Assembly: GCF_014493765.1 (NCBI RefSeq)
Contig: NZ_JACTVJ010000011.1
Location: 186,001 to 250,000, forward strand
Length of the DNA: 64,000 bases
DNA from: Streptomyces polyasparticus
GTDB lineage: Bacteria; Actinomycetota; Actinomycetes; Streptomycetales; Streptomycetaceae
Direction: 5' to 3'
Shown here: in pieces, positions 23,167-30,516 of the stretch
How positions within the stretch are numbered: position 1 is the stretch's first letter
Layout: each line of letters starts with the position of its first letter
Notes under the pieces: model-generated
The model's input: only the letters and a program-made list of their open reading frames with translations
Databases searched by the model: none
Told to the model about the DNA's origin: nothing
Position numbers and translations under genes: made by a program

Positions 23167-23958
23167 ATGCCCGCATACCCGCTGGGCGCGCCGTGCTGGG
23201 TCGACGCGATGTTCCCCGACCTCGACGCGGCGAAGTCCTTCTACAGCGAGCTCCTCGGCTGGACCTACGCCGAGGGCTCCGCGGAGTTCGGCGGATACAC
23301 CCAGGCCTTCGCCGACGGCAAGGCCGTGGCCGCCGTCGTCCCGCAGATGCCGGGCATGGAGGAGCAGCCGCCGGCGTGGAGCCTGTACCTGGCGACGCCC
23401 GACATCGAGGCCACCGCCGAGCAGGTCAAGGCCCACGGCGGCACCGTGGCGATGGACCCCATGCAGGTGGGCGAGTTCGGTTCGATGCTCGTCGCGCAGG
23501 ACCCGGGCGGCGTCTTCTTCAGCGCCTGGCAGCCCGGTGCGCACCAGGGCTTCGAGAAGGTCAACGAACCCGGAGCGTTCTGCTGGGCCGAGGTCACCAC
23601 GCGCGCCCCCGACGCGGCGGACGCGTTCTTCCCCGCCGTCTTCGGCTACAACGCGCAGAAGATCCCGGACCCCGCCATCGACTTCATGGTGTGGGACCTG
23701 GGTGAGGAGCCGGTGCTCGGCCGCTTCAAGATGACCGACGAGTTCCCGCCCGAGATCCCCTCGCACATCAACATCTACTTCGTGGTCCCCGACTGCGACG
23801 CGGCCGTCGACACGGTCAGGCGCCTCGGCGGCCAGGTCCACCTCGGTCCGATGGGCAGCCCCTTCGGCCGCTTCGCGACCGTGGCGGATCCGCAGGGTGC
23901 GTCCTTCTCCGTGATCGACGTGACGACCATGGAAGGCGAAATGCCCGAGATGGGTTGA
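23167..23958 (+). CDS. VOC family protein with two glyoxalase-like domains
   Basis: 263 residues formed by two vicinal-oxygen-chelate modules: residues about 8-120 (GAPCWVDAMFPDLDAAKSFY) and about 130-258 (GAFCWAEVTTRAPDAADAFF). Each module ends with the usual glycine-rich strand (VAQDPGGVFFSAWQP and VADPQGASFSVIDV). This two-domain form is common in Streptomyces as a putative glyoxalase or antibiotic-binding protein; the metal ligands do not allow a firm choice. A small duplication follows the stop. Confidence 0.86.
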   Translation: MPAYPLGAPCWVDAMFPDLDAAKSFYSELLGWTYAEGSAEFGGYTQAFADGKAVAAVVPQMPGMEEQPPAWSLYLATPDIEATAEQVKAHGGTVAMDPMQVGEFGSMLVAQDPGGVFFSAWQPGAHQGFEKVNEPGAFCWAEVTTRAPDAADAFFPAVFGYNAQKIPDPAIDFMVWDLGEEPVLGRFKMTDEFPPEIPSHINIYFVVPDCDAAVDTVRRLGGQVHLGPMGSPFGRFATVADPQGASFSVIDVTTMEGEMPEMG

Positions 23959-23987
23959 CAGTTCGGTCATCCGGCGGGGTGCGGGCC

Positions 23988-24057
23988 ACGGAGGTTCGCA
24001 CCCCGCCGCGCTGTGCGGGCGCACGGAGGTTCGCACCCCGCCGCGCTTGCGGGCCAC
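23988..24057. repeat. 35-bp two-copy tandem repeat after the VOC gene
   Basis: ACGGAGGTTCGCACCCCGCC begins at 23988 and again at 24023, with the flanking bases also shared, giving a 35-base period in the gap before the DeoR gene. Confidence 0.72.
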
Positions 24058-24207
24058 AGCCGTCGCGCCGTGCCGCCCCCGAAAACCCCGCGCCCCGGCT
24101 CGAATTCCCGTGCACCCGGCGTCGATCATCCCGGCCCGATGCATCATGCTTGCCGAAGCCGCCCGCCGATCAAGGCGCCGCGGACCGAACGGCAAGGGGG
24201 ATCACGG

Positions 24208-24996
24208 GTGAACCGTTACGAGCGCCACGGCGAACTGCTCCGCCTGCTCGCCGAGCAGCGCCAGCTCGACGTCGAGTCCGCGGCCACGGGCCTCGAGGTC
24301 TCCGCCGCCACGATCCGCCGCGACCTCGACCAGCTCTCCGAACAGGGTCTGCTGATCCGCACCCGCGGCGGCGCCATGCCCAACGACGTCACGTACGACC
24401 TTCCGCTGCGCTACCGCTATGCCCGCGACTCCGTGGAGAAGGAACGCATCGGCCGGGCGGCCGCCGCACTCGCCGAGCGCGGCATGGTCGTGGGCATCAA
24501 CGGCGGCACGACCACCACCGAAGTCGCCCGCGCCCTGGCCGCCCGCCCCGACCTCCTGGAGCGCGAACCCTCCGACGGCCCGGCGCTCACTCTGGTCACC
24601 AACGCGCTCAACATCGGCCACGAGCTTGCGGTGCGCACCCACATCAAGGTCGTCACCACGGGTGGTGTCGCCATGGCGCAGTCGTACGAACTCGTCGGCC
24701 CGCTGGCCGGGTTGATCCTCAAGGAGATACGTCTCGACATCGCCTTCATCGGCGTCGACGCCCTCGACCCCGACCGCGGCGCCAGCGCCCGCAGCGAACA
24801 CGAGGCCAGCATCAACGCCCTGCTCGCCGAGCAGGCCGACCGCCTGGTGGTCGTCGCCGACTCCACCAAACTCGGCATCCAGGCCTTCGCGCGGATCTGC
24901 CCGCCCCAGGCGATCGACACCGTGGTCACGGACGACCGCGCGCCGGACAAGGCCAAGGTGTTCGAGGAGCGCGGGATGACGGTGATCCAGGCGTAG
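24208..24996 (+). CDS. DeoR/GlpR family transcriptional regulator
   Basis: 262 residues. The N-terminal winged HTH (RYERHGELLRLLAEQRQLDV, then ATIRRDLDQLSEQGLLIRTRGGA) is the DeoR signature, and the C-terminal DeoRC sensor has the phosphosugar-binding loop INGGTTTTEVAR and VTNALNIGHEL. Such proteins repress sugar catabolism and respond to a phosphorylated sugar. The GTG at 24208 follows AAGGGGG by 7 bases. No sugar operon is adjacent, so its targets lie elsewhere. Confidence 0.9.
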   Translation: MNRYERHGELLRLLAEQRQLDVESAATGLEVSAATIRRDLDQLSEQGLLIRTRGGAMPNDVTYDLPLRYRYARDSVEKERIGRAAAALAERGMVVGINGGTTTTEVARALAARPDLLEREPSDGPALTLVTNALNIGHELAVRTHIKVVTTGGVAMAQSYELVGPLAGLILKEIRLDIAFIGVDALDPDRGASARSEHEASINALLAEQADRLVVVADSTKLGIQAFARICPPQAIDTVVTDDRAPDKAKVFEERGMTVIQA

Positions 24997-25012
24997 CGCC
25001 GTATCGGGCGTG

Positions 25013-25055
25013 CGTACGGGCCCGTCCTCTCCCCCGGGGAAGACGGGCCCGTACG
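25013..25055. terminator. 14-bp stem bidirectional terminator
   Basis: CGTACGGGCCCGTC (25013-25026) pairs with 25042-25055. It sits between the converging DeoR gene and the secreted peptidoglycan-binding gene and can serve both. Confidence 0.8.
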
Positions 25056-25068
25056 GTCCTCGCACCGC

Positions 25069-25422
25069 TCAGTACGTGGTGGGCAGGTGCTTGTAGCAGT
25101 ACTTGTCGCCGCCGACGGACTTGAGCAGGGCGTTGCCGGTCTTCTTGCCGACGATGCCGTCGTACGGCTTGACCTTGTGGTCCTCCTGGAAGGCCTTCAC
25201 CCACGCCTTCGTGTAGCTGCCGTACTTGGAGTCCTCGTCGAGGACATGGCCGTAAGTGCGGTTGATGATCCGCTGCACGCACCACACACCGCTGCCCGAC
25301 GAGCCGTGGTCGAGCGTGGGTGCGCCCGGGCGGGCCTCGGCGGCGGTCGTGGTCATCAGACCGAGTGTGCCTGCGGTGACGGCGGAGGCCGCGAGACCGG
25401 CCTTCAGACGGAGACTGCGCAT
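25069..25422 (-). CDS. secreted peptidoglycan-binding domain protein
   Basis: 117 residues. The N-terminus MRSLRLKAGLAASAVTAG followed by an AEA site near residue 30 is a Sec signal peptide. The mature part is a single PG_binding_1-like domain: GVWCVQRIINRTYG, then YGSYTKAWVKAFQEDHKV and DGIVGKKTGNALL, with two Cys that could form a disulphide. No catalytic domain is attached. The ATG at 25422 is preceded by GGGGAGGA. The gene is divergent from a membrane HTH protein whose external part is the same kind of domain, suggesting a shared function in sensing or marking the wall. Confidence 0.82.
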   Translation of the reverse strand: MRSLRLKAGLAASAVTAGTLGLMTTTAAEARPGAPTLDHGSSGSGVWCVQRIINRTYGHVLDEDSKYGSYTKAWVKAFQEDHKVKPYDGIVGKKTGNALLKSVGGDKYCYKHLPTTY

Positions 25423-25706
25423 GGGGTTCCTCCCCGTGTCGGCGGGGCGGCCCGGTGCCGCCCTGCTGGTGATCCGACCGTGCCCGGACCGCGCCGCCGC
25501 GGGCCACAGCTTGCCGTGCTTGCGCCGTCCCACGTCGCTGACCTGCTGGGACGTCTCGTCCCCTGACGAAGCTGCGGGAGGCTGGGACGCACCCGCCGCA
25601 GTGTCCTGATCCGGTCACGACACCCATCGCCCCGGAACCCGCCGCCGAGGACGCCGCATCTCTTCTTCGGTAGGACCTTGGGTCGGTACGTCGACGGGGG
25701 TGCACC

Positions 25707-26534
25707 ATGACCCGCTGGAAGCCGCTGCCCGGCACGATGCCGGAGCGCGAACGCCAACTCGCCGTCCAGTTGAGGAGGCTGAAGGACCGCGGCGGTCTGA
25801 GCTTCACCGCACTGGCCGCGAAGACCTCGTACAGCTCCTCCTCCTGGGAGCGCTATCTCAACGGCAAGAAGCCCGTGCCCCGCGAGGCCGTCGAAGAGCT
25901 CGCGCGGGTGTGCGGGACGGACGCGACGCGGCTGCTGGTGCTGCACGAGACGGCGCGCGCGACGGCCCCGGAGGCTTCGGACGCCCCGGATGCGCCTGCC
26001 ACTCCGGCCGGCGGTGCACCGTATCCACGGCCCTTGCCGGTCAAGGGAGTTCCGGCCGCACGGGCGGCCACGATGCTGCTGCCCCGCCCGAAGGTGCACC
26101 GCGCGCAACCGGCCGATGAGCCCGCGCCGCCCCGCACGGGGTCCTGCCGCCACCTCCTCCTCACTGCAGCCCTGGTCGCCGCCGCCTTCGGCGCCGGACT
26201 CCTCGCCGGCGCCCACCTGTTCGGCGCAGAGGAGCCGTGGGCCGCGGCCGAATACCAGGTCGGCCGGAGGTACTCCTGCGAGCAGATCCGCCACGAAGGC
26301 CGCTGGTACGCGGGACACAGCACCACCCGCGAGGCGCTGCTCGACCTCGACAGCAGCGGCTGGGAGGTGGTCGAGGCCCAGTGCCTGCTCACCCGGCACG
26401 GTTATACGGCGGGAGAAGCCGACGGTCTGTACGGCGGCGGCACCCAGCGCGCCGTACGCGCCTTCCAGAAGGACCGGGGCCTGGTCGCGGACGGCATCGT
26501 CGGCCCCGACACCTGGGGGGAGCTGCGCCGATGA
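25707..26534 (+). CDS. membrane-anchored HTH protein with external peptidoglycan-binding domain
   Basis: 275 residues, in order: a cytoplasmic XRE-like HTH (about 14-83; LSFTALAAKTSYSSSSWERY, then NGKKPVPREAVEELARV), a Pro/Ala-rich linker, one membrane span at about 149-171, and an external PG_binding_1 domain at about 215-275 (GWEVVEAQCLLTRHGY, GLYGGGTQRAVRAFQKDRGL, DGIVGPDTWGEL). The architecture is that of a one-component transmembrane regulator that could bind wall material outside and DNA inside. It overlaps the next gene by 4 bases (ATGA). Function not known; the DNA-binding role of this HTH is inferred. Confidence 0.82.
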   Translation: MTRWKPLPGTMPERERQLAVQLRRLKDRGGLSFTALAAKTSYSSSSWERYLNGKKPVPREAVEELARVCGTDATRLLVLHETARATAPEASDAPDAPATPAGGAPYPRPLPVKGVPAARAATMLLPRPKVHRAQPADEPAPPRTGSCRHLLLTAALVAAAFGAGLLAGAHLFGAEEPWAAAEYQVGRRYSCEQIRHEGRWYAGHSTTREALLDLDSSGWEVVEAQCLLTRHGYTAGEADGLYGGGTQRAVRAFQKDRGLVADGIVGPDTWGELRR

Positions 26535-27322
26535 GCCCGACCGGCGACGCCCGCCCCCCTCGTACGGCGACCCGCGCCCCCGCCCCCGAGCTCCGTCAAC
26601 TGGCCGACCGGCTCGCCCGGTTGCGTACCGCATCGGGCCTCTCCCTCGAAGCCCTCGCCGCCCGCACCCACCGCGGCACCACTTCCTGGGCCCGCTATCT
26701 GCGGGGCACCGCCCTGCCGCCGCGCGGCGCGGTCGAGGAACTGTGCCGTCTCGCCGGCGCACCGGCCCACGAGGTGCTTGCGCTCTGGGAGCTGGCGGAG
26801 GCGGAGTGGAGCGGACGGGCGCGCTCCACTTCGGCGGACCCCACCGAGCCGGTGGGCCACCGACCGCCGCGCACAGGGCGCCTGTTGGCAGCCCTCGCCC
26901 TCACCGCAGCCGCCATCGCCACCACCCTGACCCTGACCTTGACCGGCGACCACACCCGCCCCACCCCTCCGCCCTCGGCCACGCCCGGCTGCAAGGGCCG
27001 CACCTGCGAAGGCGAGGACCCCGCTCGCATGGGATGCGGCGGGGCCGACATGGTGACCACTCTCGCCACCCACACCGAAGGCGGTCGCCGCGTGGAGCTC
27101 CGCTACGGCGAACCGTGCGCCGCGGTCTGGGCCCGCGCGGCCCGGCTGCGCAACGGTGACCGTATGGAACTGACGCTGCCCGGGGCGCCGCCGAAGCACG
27201 TCGTCGCGAAGGGGGCCGACACCTACCTGGCAACCTCCATGACCGCGGTCGGCGCCGACCCGGCCCGGGCCCGGGTGTGCCTGACCCCGTCCGGCGGCGA
27301 ACGCCACTGCTTCACGCCCTGA
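26531..27322 (+). CDS. membrane-anchored HTH protein with external DUF2690 domain
   Basis: 263 residues. The N-terminal HTH (about 19-92; LSLEALAARTHRGTTSWARY, then PPRGAVEELCRLAG) is clearly paralogous to that of the upstream gene. One span lies at about 117-137. The external part is the DUF2690 type, with paired cysteines at 154, 159, 169 and 196 (CKGRTC, GCGGADM, GEPCAAVWAR) and two more near the end. It starts within the stop of the upstream gene, so the two are co-translated and may work together. Confidence 0.82.
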   Translation: MSPTGDARPPRTATRAPAPELRQLADRLARLRTASGLSLEALAARTHRGTTSWARYLRGTALPPRGAVEELCRLAGAPAHEVLALWELAEAEWSGRARSTSADPTEPVGHRPPRTGRLLAALALTAAAIATTLTLTLTGDHTRPTPPPSATPGCKGRTCEGEDPARMGCGGADMVTTLATHTEGGRRVELRYGEPCAAVWARAARLRNGDRMELTLPGAPPKHVVAKGADTYLATSMTAVGADPARARVCLTPSGGERHCFTP

Positions 27323-27344
27323 CCCGACGTACGGGGCGGGGAGC

Positions 27345-28010
27345 CTAGGCGCCCGGCGAGCCCGCCGTCAGATACCCGATGACCATGTCGCCCAGCATCG
27401 TCCGGTAGTGCTCCCGCCGTCCCGCCTGCGTGAGGTCGCGCCCGAACAGGGCCTTGAACGTATGGCGGTTGGCGACGCGGAAGAAGCAGAACGAGCTGAT
27501 CATCGCGTGCACGTCGATCGCGTCCACATCGTCACGGAAGACGCCCTCGGCGCGCCCGGCCGCCAAGATGCGGCCGATGACCTCGATCGCGGGGGAGTTG
27601 AGCGAGCGCAGATGCTCGGAGCCCGCGACATGTTCGGCGCCGTGGATGTTCTCGATGCTCACGAGCCGGATGAAATCGGGGTGGGCCTCATGGTGGTCGA
27701 AGGTCAGCTCGGCGAGCCGGCGGATCGCCGCCACCGGGTCCAGGTGCTCGACGTCGAGCTTCTGCTCCTGGGTGCGGATCACCGTATAGGCGCGTTCGAG
27801 GACGGCCGTGAACAGCTGTTCCTTGCTGCCGAAGTAGTAGTAGATCATCCGCTTCGTGGTCCGCATACGGGCGGCGATCTCGTCCACACGGGCCCCGGTG
27901 TACCCGGCGCGGGCGAACTCGTCCGTGGCCACGTCGAGGATCTCCGCACGGGTGCGCGCCGCGTCCCGGGTACGCCGCGCGGAGGACTCGGTCGGCTGCG
28001 CGGCGGCCAT
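27345..28010 (-). CDS. TetR family regulator of the shikimate/quinate cluster
   Basis: 221 residues with a TetR HTH at about 20-65 (ILDVATDEFARAGYTGARVD, then KRMIYYYFGSKEQLF). The C-terminal half (EHLDPVAAIRRLAELTFDHH, HPDFIRLVSIENIHGAEH) resembles regulators of aromatic or shikimate pathways. The ATG at 28010 follows GAGGAG; the longer open frame is not supported. The gene is 38 bases downstream of the shikimate dehydrogenase gene and the likely target is the inverted repeat at 30433-30452, between the divergent transporter and dehydratase genes. Confidence 0.87.
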   Translation of the reverse strand: MAAAQPTESSARRTRDAARTRAEILDVATDEFARAGYTGARVDEIAARMRTTKRMIYYYFGSKEQLFTAVLERAYTVIRTQEQKLDVEHLDPVAAIRRLAELTFDHHEAHPDFIRLVSIENIHGAEHVAGSEHLRSLNSPAIEVIGRILAAGRAEGVFRDDVDAIDVHAMISSFCFFRVANRHTFKALFGRDLTQAGRREHYRTMLGDMVIGYLTAGSPGA

Positions 28011-28048
28011 GCGGCTCCTCGGGTACGGACGATACGGCGCCGCCCAGT

Positions 28049-28915
28049 CTAACTGCGGGGTTGCAGAGGGCCCGGGGCGTGGGTGAGTGCGGCGAAGTCC
28101 GTGAGCATCGCGTCCGTGTCGGGGGTCAGGCCCGTGAACAGGCGGAAGGCGTCGGCGGCTTGGAAGACCGCCATGCCGCCCCCGTCCAGTGTCCGGCAGC
28201 CCGCCGCACGCGCGGCGGCGAGCAGCGCGGTCTGCAGAGGCCGGTACACCACCTCGGCCACCCACAGACCGGGGTGCAACAGAGCTGCGGGCAGGGGGAG
28301 TCCTGGGTGGGCGGCCATGCCGACCGGAGTGGCGTTCACCAGGCCGTCGGCCGTGCCGAGCGCCTCCGTCGTACCGGCCACGGCGCGCTCGGGGCCGAAC
28401 CGTACGGTCAGATCCTCTACCAGCCGCGCCGCGCGCTCCCGGTCCGTGTCCACCAGCGTGAGCCGGTCCGCGCCGAGCGTGAGGAGCGCATGGGCGACGG
28501 CAGCCCCCGCACCGCCGGCGCCCAGCTGCACGACCCGGCCGAGCGCCACGTCCGCGAGCCCGCGCGCGAACGACGTGGCGAACCCTGTGACGTCGGTGTT
28601 GTGCCCGATGGCGCGCCCGTCGCGGAACACGACGGTGTTGACCGCGCCGAGCTGAGCGGCTTCGGGTGCCAGCTCGTCGAGATGCTCGATGACCAGCTGC
28701 TTACAGGGGTGCGTGATGTTCAGGCCGTCGAAGCCGACGGTCCGCGCCGCCCTCACCAACTCGCCCACGAAGGAGGGCGACCGGCCCATGCGGTCGAGGT
28801 CGAGCACGCGGTAGAGCAGCCGCACACCGTGCCGGCCGGCCTCGCGCTCATGCAGCTGCGGACTGAGGGACGGGCCGATGCCGGAGCCGATGAGACCGGT
28901 GAGGTACGAGGTCAC
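28049..28915 (-). CDS. quinate/shikimate dehydrogenase (AroE/QsuD family)
   Basis: 288 residues. The N-terminal substrate domain has GLIGSGIGPSLSPQLHERE and GLNITHPCKQ (catalytic Lys of the NxTxPxK motif), the dinucleotide domain has QLGAGGAGAAVAHAL, and Asp of VDTDRER after the second strand favours NAD over NADP, as in catabolic QsuD-type enzymes. It interconverts shikimate/quinate with the 3-dehydro compounds. GTG start with AAGGAAG ahead. Gene order transporter - dehydrogenase - regulator, with a divergent dehydroshikimate dehydratase, shows a catabolic rather than biosynthetic role. Confidence 0.88.
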   Translation of the reverse strand: MTSYLTGLIGSGIGPSLSPQLHEREAGRHGVRLLYRVLDLDRMGRSPSFVGELVRAARTVGFDGLNITHPCKQLVIEHLDELAPEAAQLGAVNTVVFRDGRAIGHNTDVTGFATSFARGLADVALGRVVQLGAGGAGAAVAHALLTLGADRLTLVDTDRERAARLVEDLTVRFGPERAVAGTTEALGTADGLVNATPVGMAAHPGLPLPAALLHPGLWVAEVVYRPLQTALLAAARAAGCRTLDGGGMAVFQAADAFRLFTGLTPDTDAMLTDFAALTHAPGPLQPRS

Positions 28916-28977
28916 GATGTCCTTCTTCCTTGTGTACGGGGCGACTTGGCTGCCTCGTACGGGTGGTGCGTACGACA

Positions 28978-29009
28978 GCGGGCGGCCCCCGGCCGTGGGG
29001 GCCGCCCGC
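28978..29009 (-). terminator. 13-bp stem terminator or attenuator after the MFS gene
   Basis: GCGGGCGGCCCCC (28978-28990) pairs with 28997-29009 around a 6-base loop, 6 bases after the MFS stop. Since the dehydrogenase follows on the same strand, it may reduce read-through rather than stop it. Confidence 0.72.
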
Positions 29010-29014
29010 CGGAA

Positions 29015-30382
29015 TCAGAGCGTGGCGCCGACGCGTTCCCGCGCCGCGTCCTTCGCCGGCCGCAGGCCGAGCTCGGCCGTCGGCACCTTGTGCGTCTCGC
29101 GCCCGGTGGCCACCGCCACCGCGCAGATCACACAGAACGCGGCCGTGAACACGGCGACCGGGAACCAGTCGTCACCGGCAGGACCGTCGATCTCCGCCGC
29201 GAAGGTCACGGCGAATCCGGCGATCGCGAACCCGATCTGCGTACCGATCGCCATCCCGGAGAGCCGTACCCGCGCGGGGAACATCTCGCCGTAGAACGAG
29301 GGCCAGATGCCGTTCGCCATGCTGTAGACCACGCCGAAGAACGCGAGGCCGACGAAGAACACCAGCGGATAGCTGCCCGTGGAGATCGCCCACAGATAGA
29401 CGAAGATCATCACGCCGCAGCCGAGCGCACCGCCGACGAAGACCGGCTTGCGTCCGATCCGGTCCGACAGGTGGGCCCACAGCGGAATGGCGAGCAGGGC
29501 GACACCGTTGGCGGCGCCGTTCACCCACAGCATGCCCGTCCTGCTCAGACCGACCGCGTCGCTCGTCGCGTACGTCAGGGCCCAGACGGAGAAGATCGTG
29601 CTGACCGTGGCGATCAGCGCGGCCGCGATCACCCTGAGCACGCTCGCCCAGTGGTCGCGCAGGAGCTCGGCCAGCGGCAGTTTCGCCACCGCGTCCTCGG
29701 CCGCGGCCTGTTCGAAGACCGGGGTCTCCTCCAGCTTGCGCCGGATCACATAGCCCGCGACCGCGACGACCACGCTGAGCAGGAATGGGATCCGCCAGCC
29801 CCAGGTGTACAGCTGGTCCTCGGGCAGCGAGGCGATCGGGATGAACACCAGAGTGGCCAGGATCTGCCCGGCCTGGGTGCCGTTGAGCGTGAAGCTGGTG
29901 AAGTAGCCGCGCCGGTGGTCCGGTGCGTGCTCGAGCGTCATCGAGTTGGCGCTGGCCTGCTCACCGGCCGCGGACAGTCCTTGCAGGACGCGCATCGCGA
30001 CCAGCAACACCGGGGCCGGCGTGCCGACTTGGCCGTACGTGGGCAGACAGCCGATCAGGAACGTGGACAGGCCCATGAGCATCAGCGTCCACACCATGAT
30101 CCGGCGCCGGCCGAGCCGGTCGCCGAAGTGGCCGAGGAACAGGGCGCCGATGGGGCGGGCCGCGTAGGCGACACCGAAGGTGGCGAGCGAGATGAGTGTG
30201 GCGGTGGCCGGGTCGTCGGGGTCGAAGAAGACCTTGGGGAAGACGAGGGCGGCGGCGCTGCCGTAGATGAAGAAGTCGTAGTACTCCAGCGCGCTGCCTA
30301 TCCAGGCGGCGAACGCGGCCTTGCGTGGCTTTCCCTGCACCGTGGGGGTCGGTGGCAGGTCGGCCGGCGGGTGAGCGGTCAC
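29015..30382 (-). CDS. MFS (metabolite:H+ symporter type) transporter, probable shikimate/quinate uptake
   Basis: 455 residues, 12 predicted spans. GSALEYYDFFIYGSAAALVF near the start and GHFGDRLGRRRIMVWTL after span 2 are hallmarks of the MHS subfamily that imports shikimate, citrate, proline or dicarboxylates with protons. The neighbouring genes point to shikimate, quinate or dehydroshikimate. GTG start at 30382 preceded by GAGGAG. Confidence 0.86.
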   Translation of the reverse strand: MTAHPPADLPPTPTVQGKPRKAAFAAWIGSALEYYDFFIYGSAAALVFPKVFFDPDDPATATLISLATFGVAYAARPIGALFLGHFGDRLGRRRIMVWTLMLMGLSTFLIGCLPTYGQVGTPAPVLLVAMRVLQGLSAAGEQASANSMTLEHAPDHRRGYFTSFTLNGTQAGQILATLVFIPIASLPEDQLYTWGWRIPFLLSVVVAVAGYVIRRKLEETPVFEQAAAEDAVAKLPLAELLRDHWASVLRVIAAALIATVSTIFSVWALTYATSDAVGLSRTGMLWVNGAANGVALLAIPLWAHLSDRIGRKPVFVGGALGCGVMIFVYLWAISTGSYPLVFFVGLAFFGVVYSMANGIWPSFYGEMFPARVRLSGMAIGTQIGFAIAGFAVTFAAEIDGPAGDDWFPVAVFTAAFCVICAVAVATGRETHKVPTAELGLRPAKDAARERVGATL

Positions 30383-30432
30383 GGGGACTCCTCAGGGAGG
30401 CGCAGGGGGGTTCTGCTGGGGCCGGCGGCTCG

Positions 30433-30452
30433 TTAACGTACTAGATAGTTAA
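30433..30452. promoter_or_regulatory. 20-bp inverted-repeat operator between divergent quinate genes
   Basis: TTAACGTACTAGATAGTTAA matches its own reverse complement at 14 of 20 positions (arms TTAAC/GTTAA, centre CTAG). It stands out as AT-rich in a GC-rich region, and lies 65 bases before the dehydratase start and 50 bases before the transporter start, well placed to control both. The TetR regulator at 27345 is the likely binder. Confidence 0.65.
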
Positions 30453-30516
30453 TTGGCCTTGCGCGGATGCTCCCGAGCGTCCGCACGGCTGTCAAGGGAT
30501 TGCGAGGAACCCGTTG

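Noticed and set aside
28061-30436. 791-codon plus-strand frame over the shikimate cluster
   Set aside because: It runs antisense to the dehydrogenase and MFS genes, both with clear motifs, and has no motif itself.
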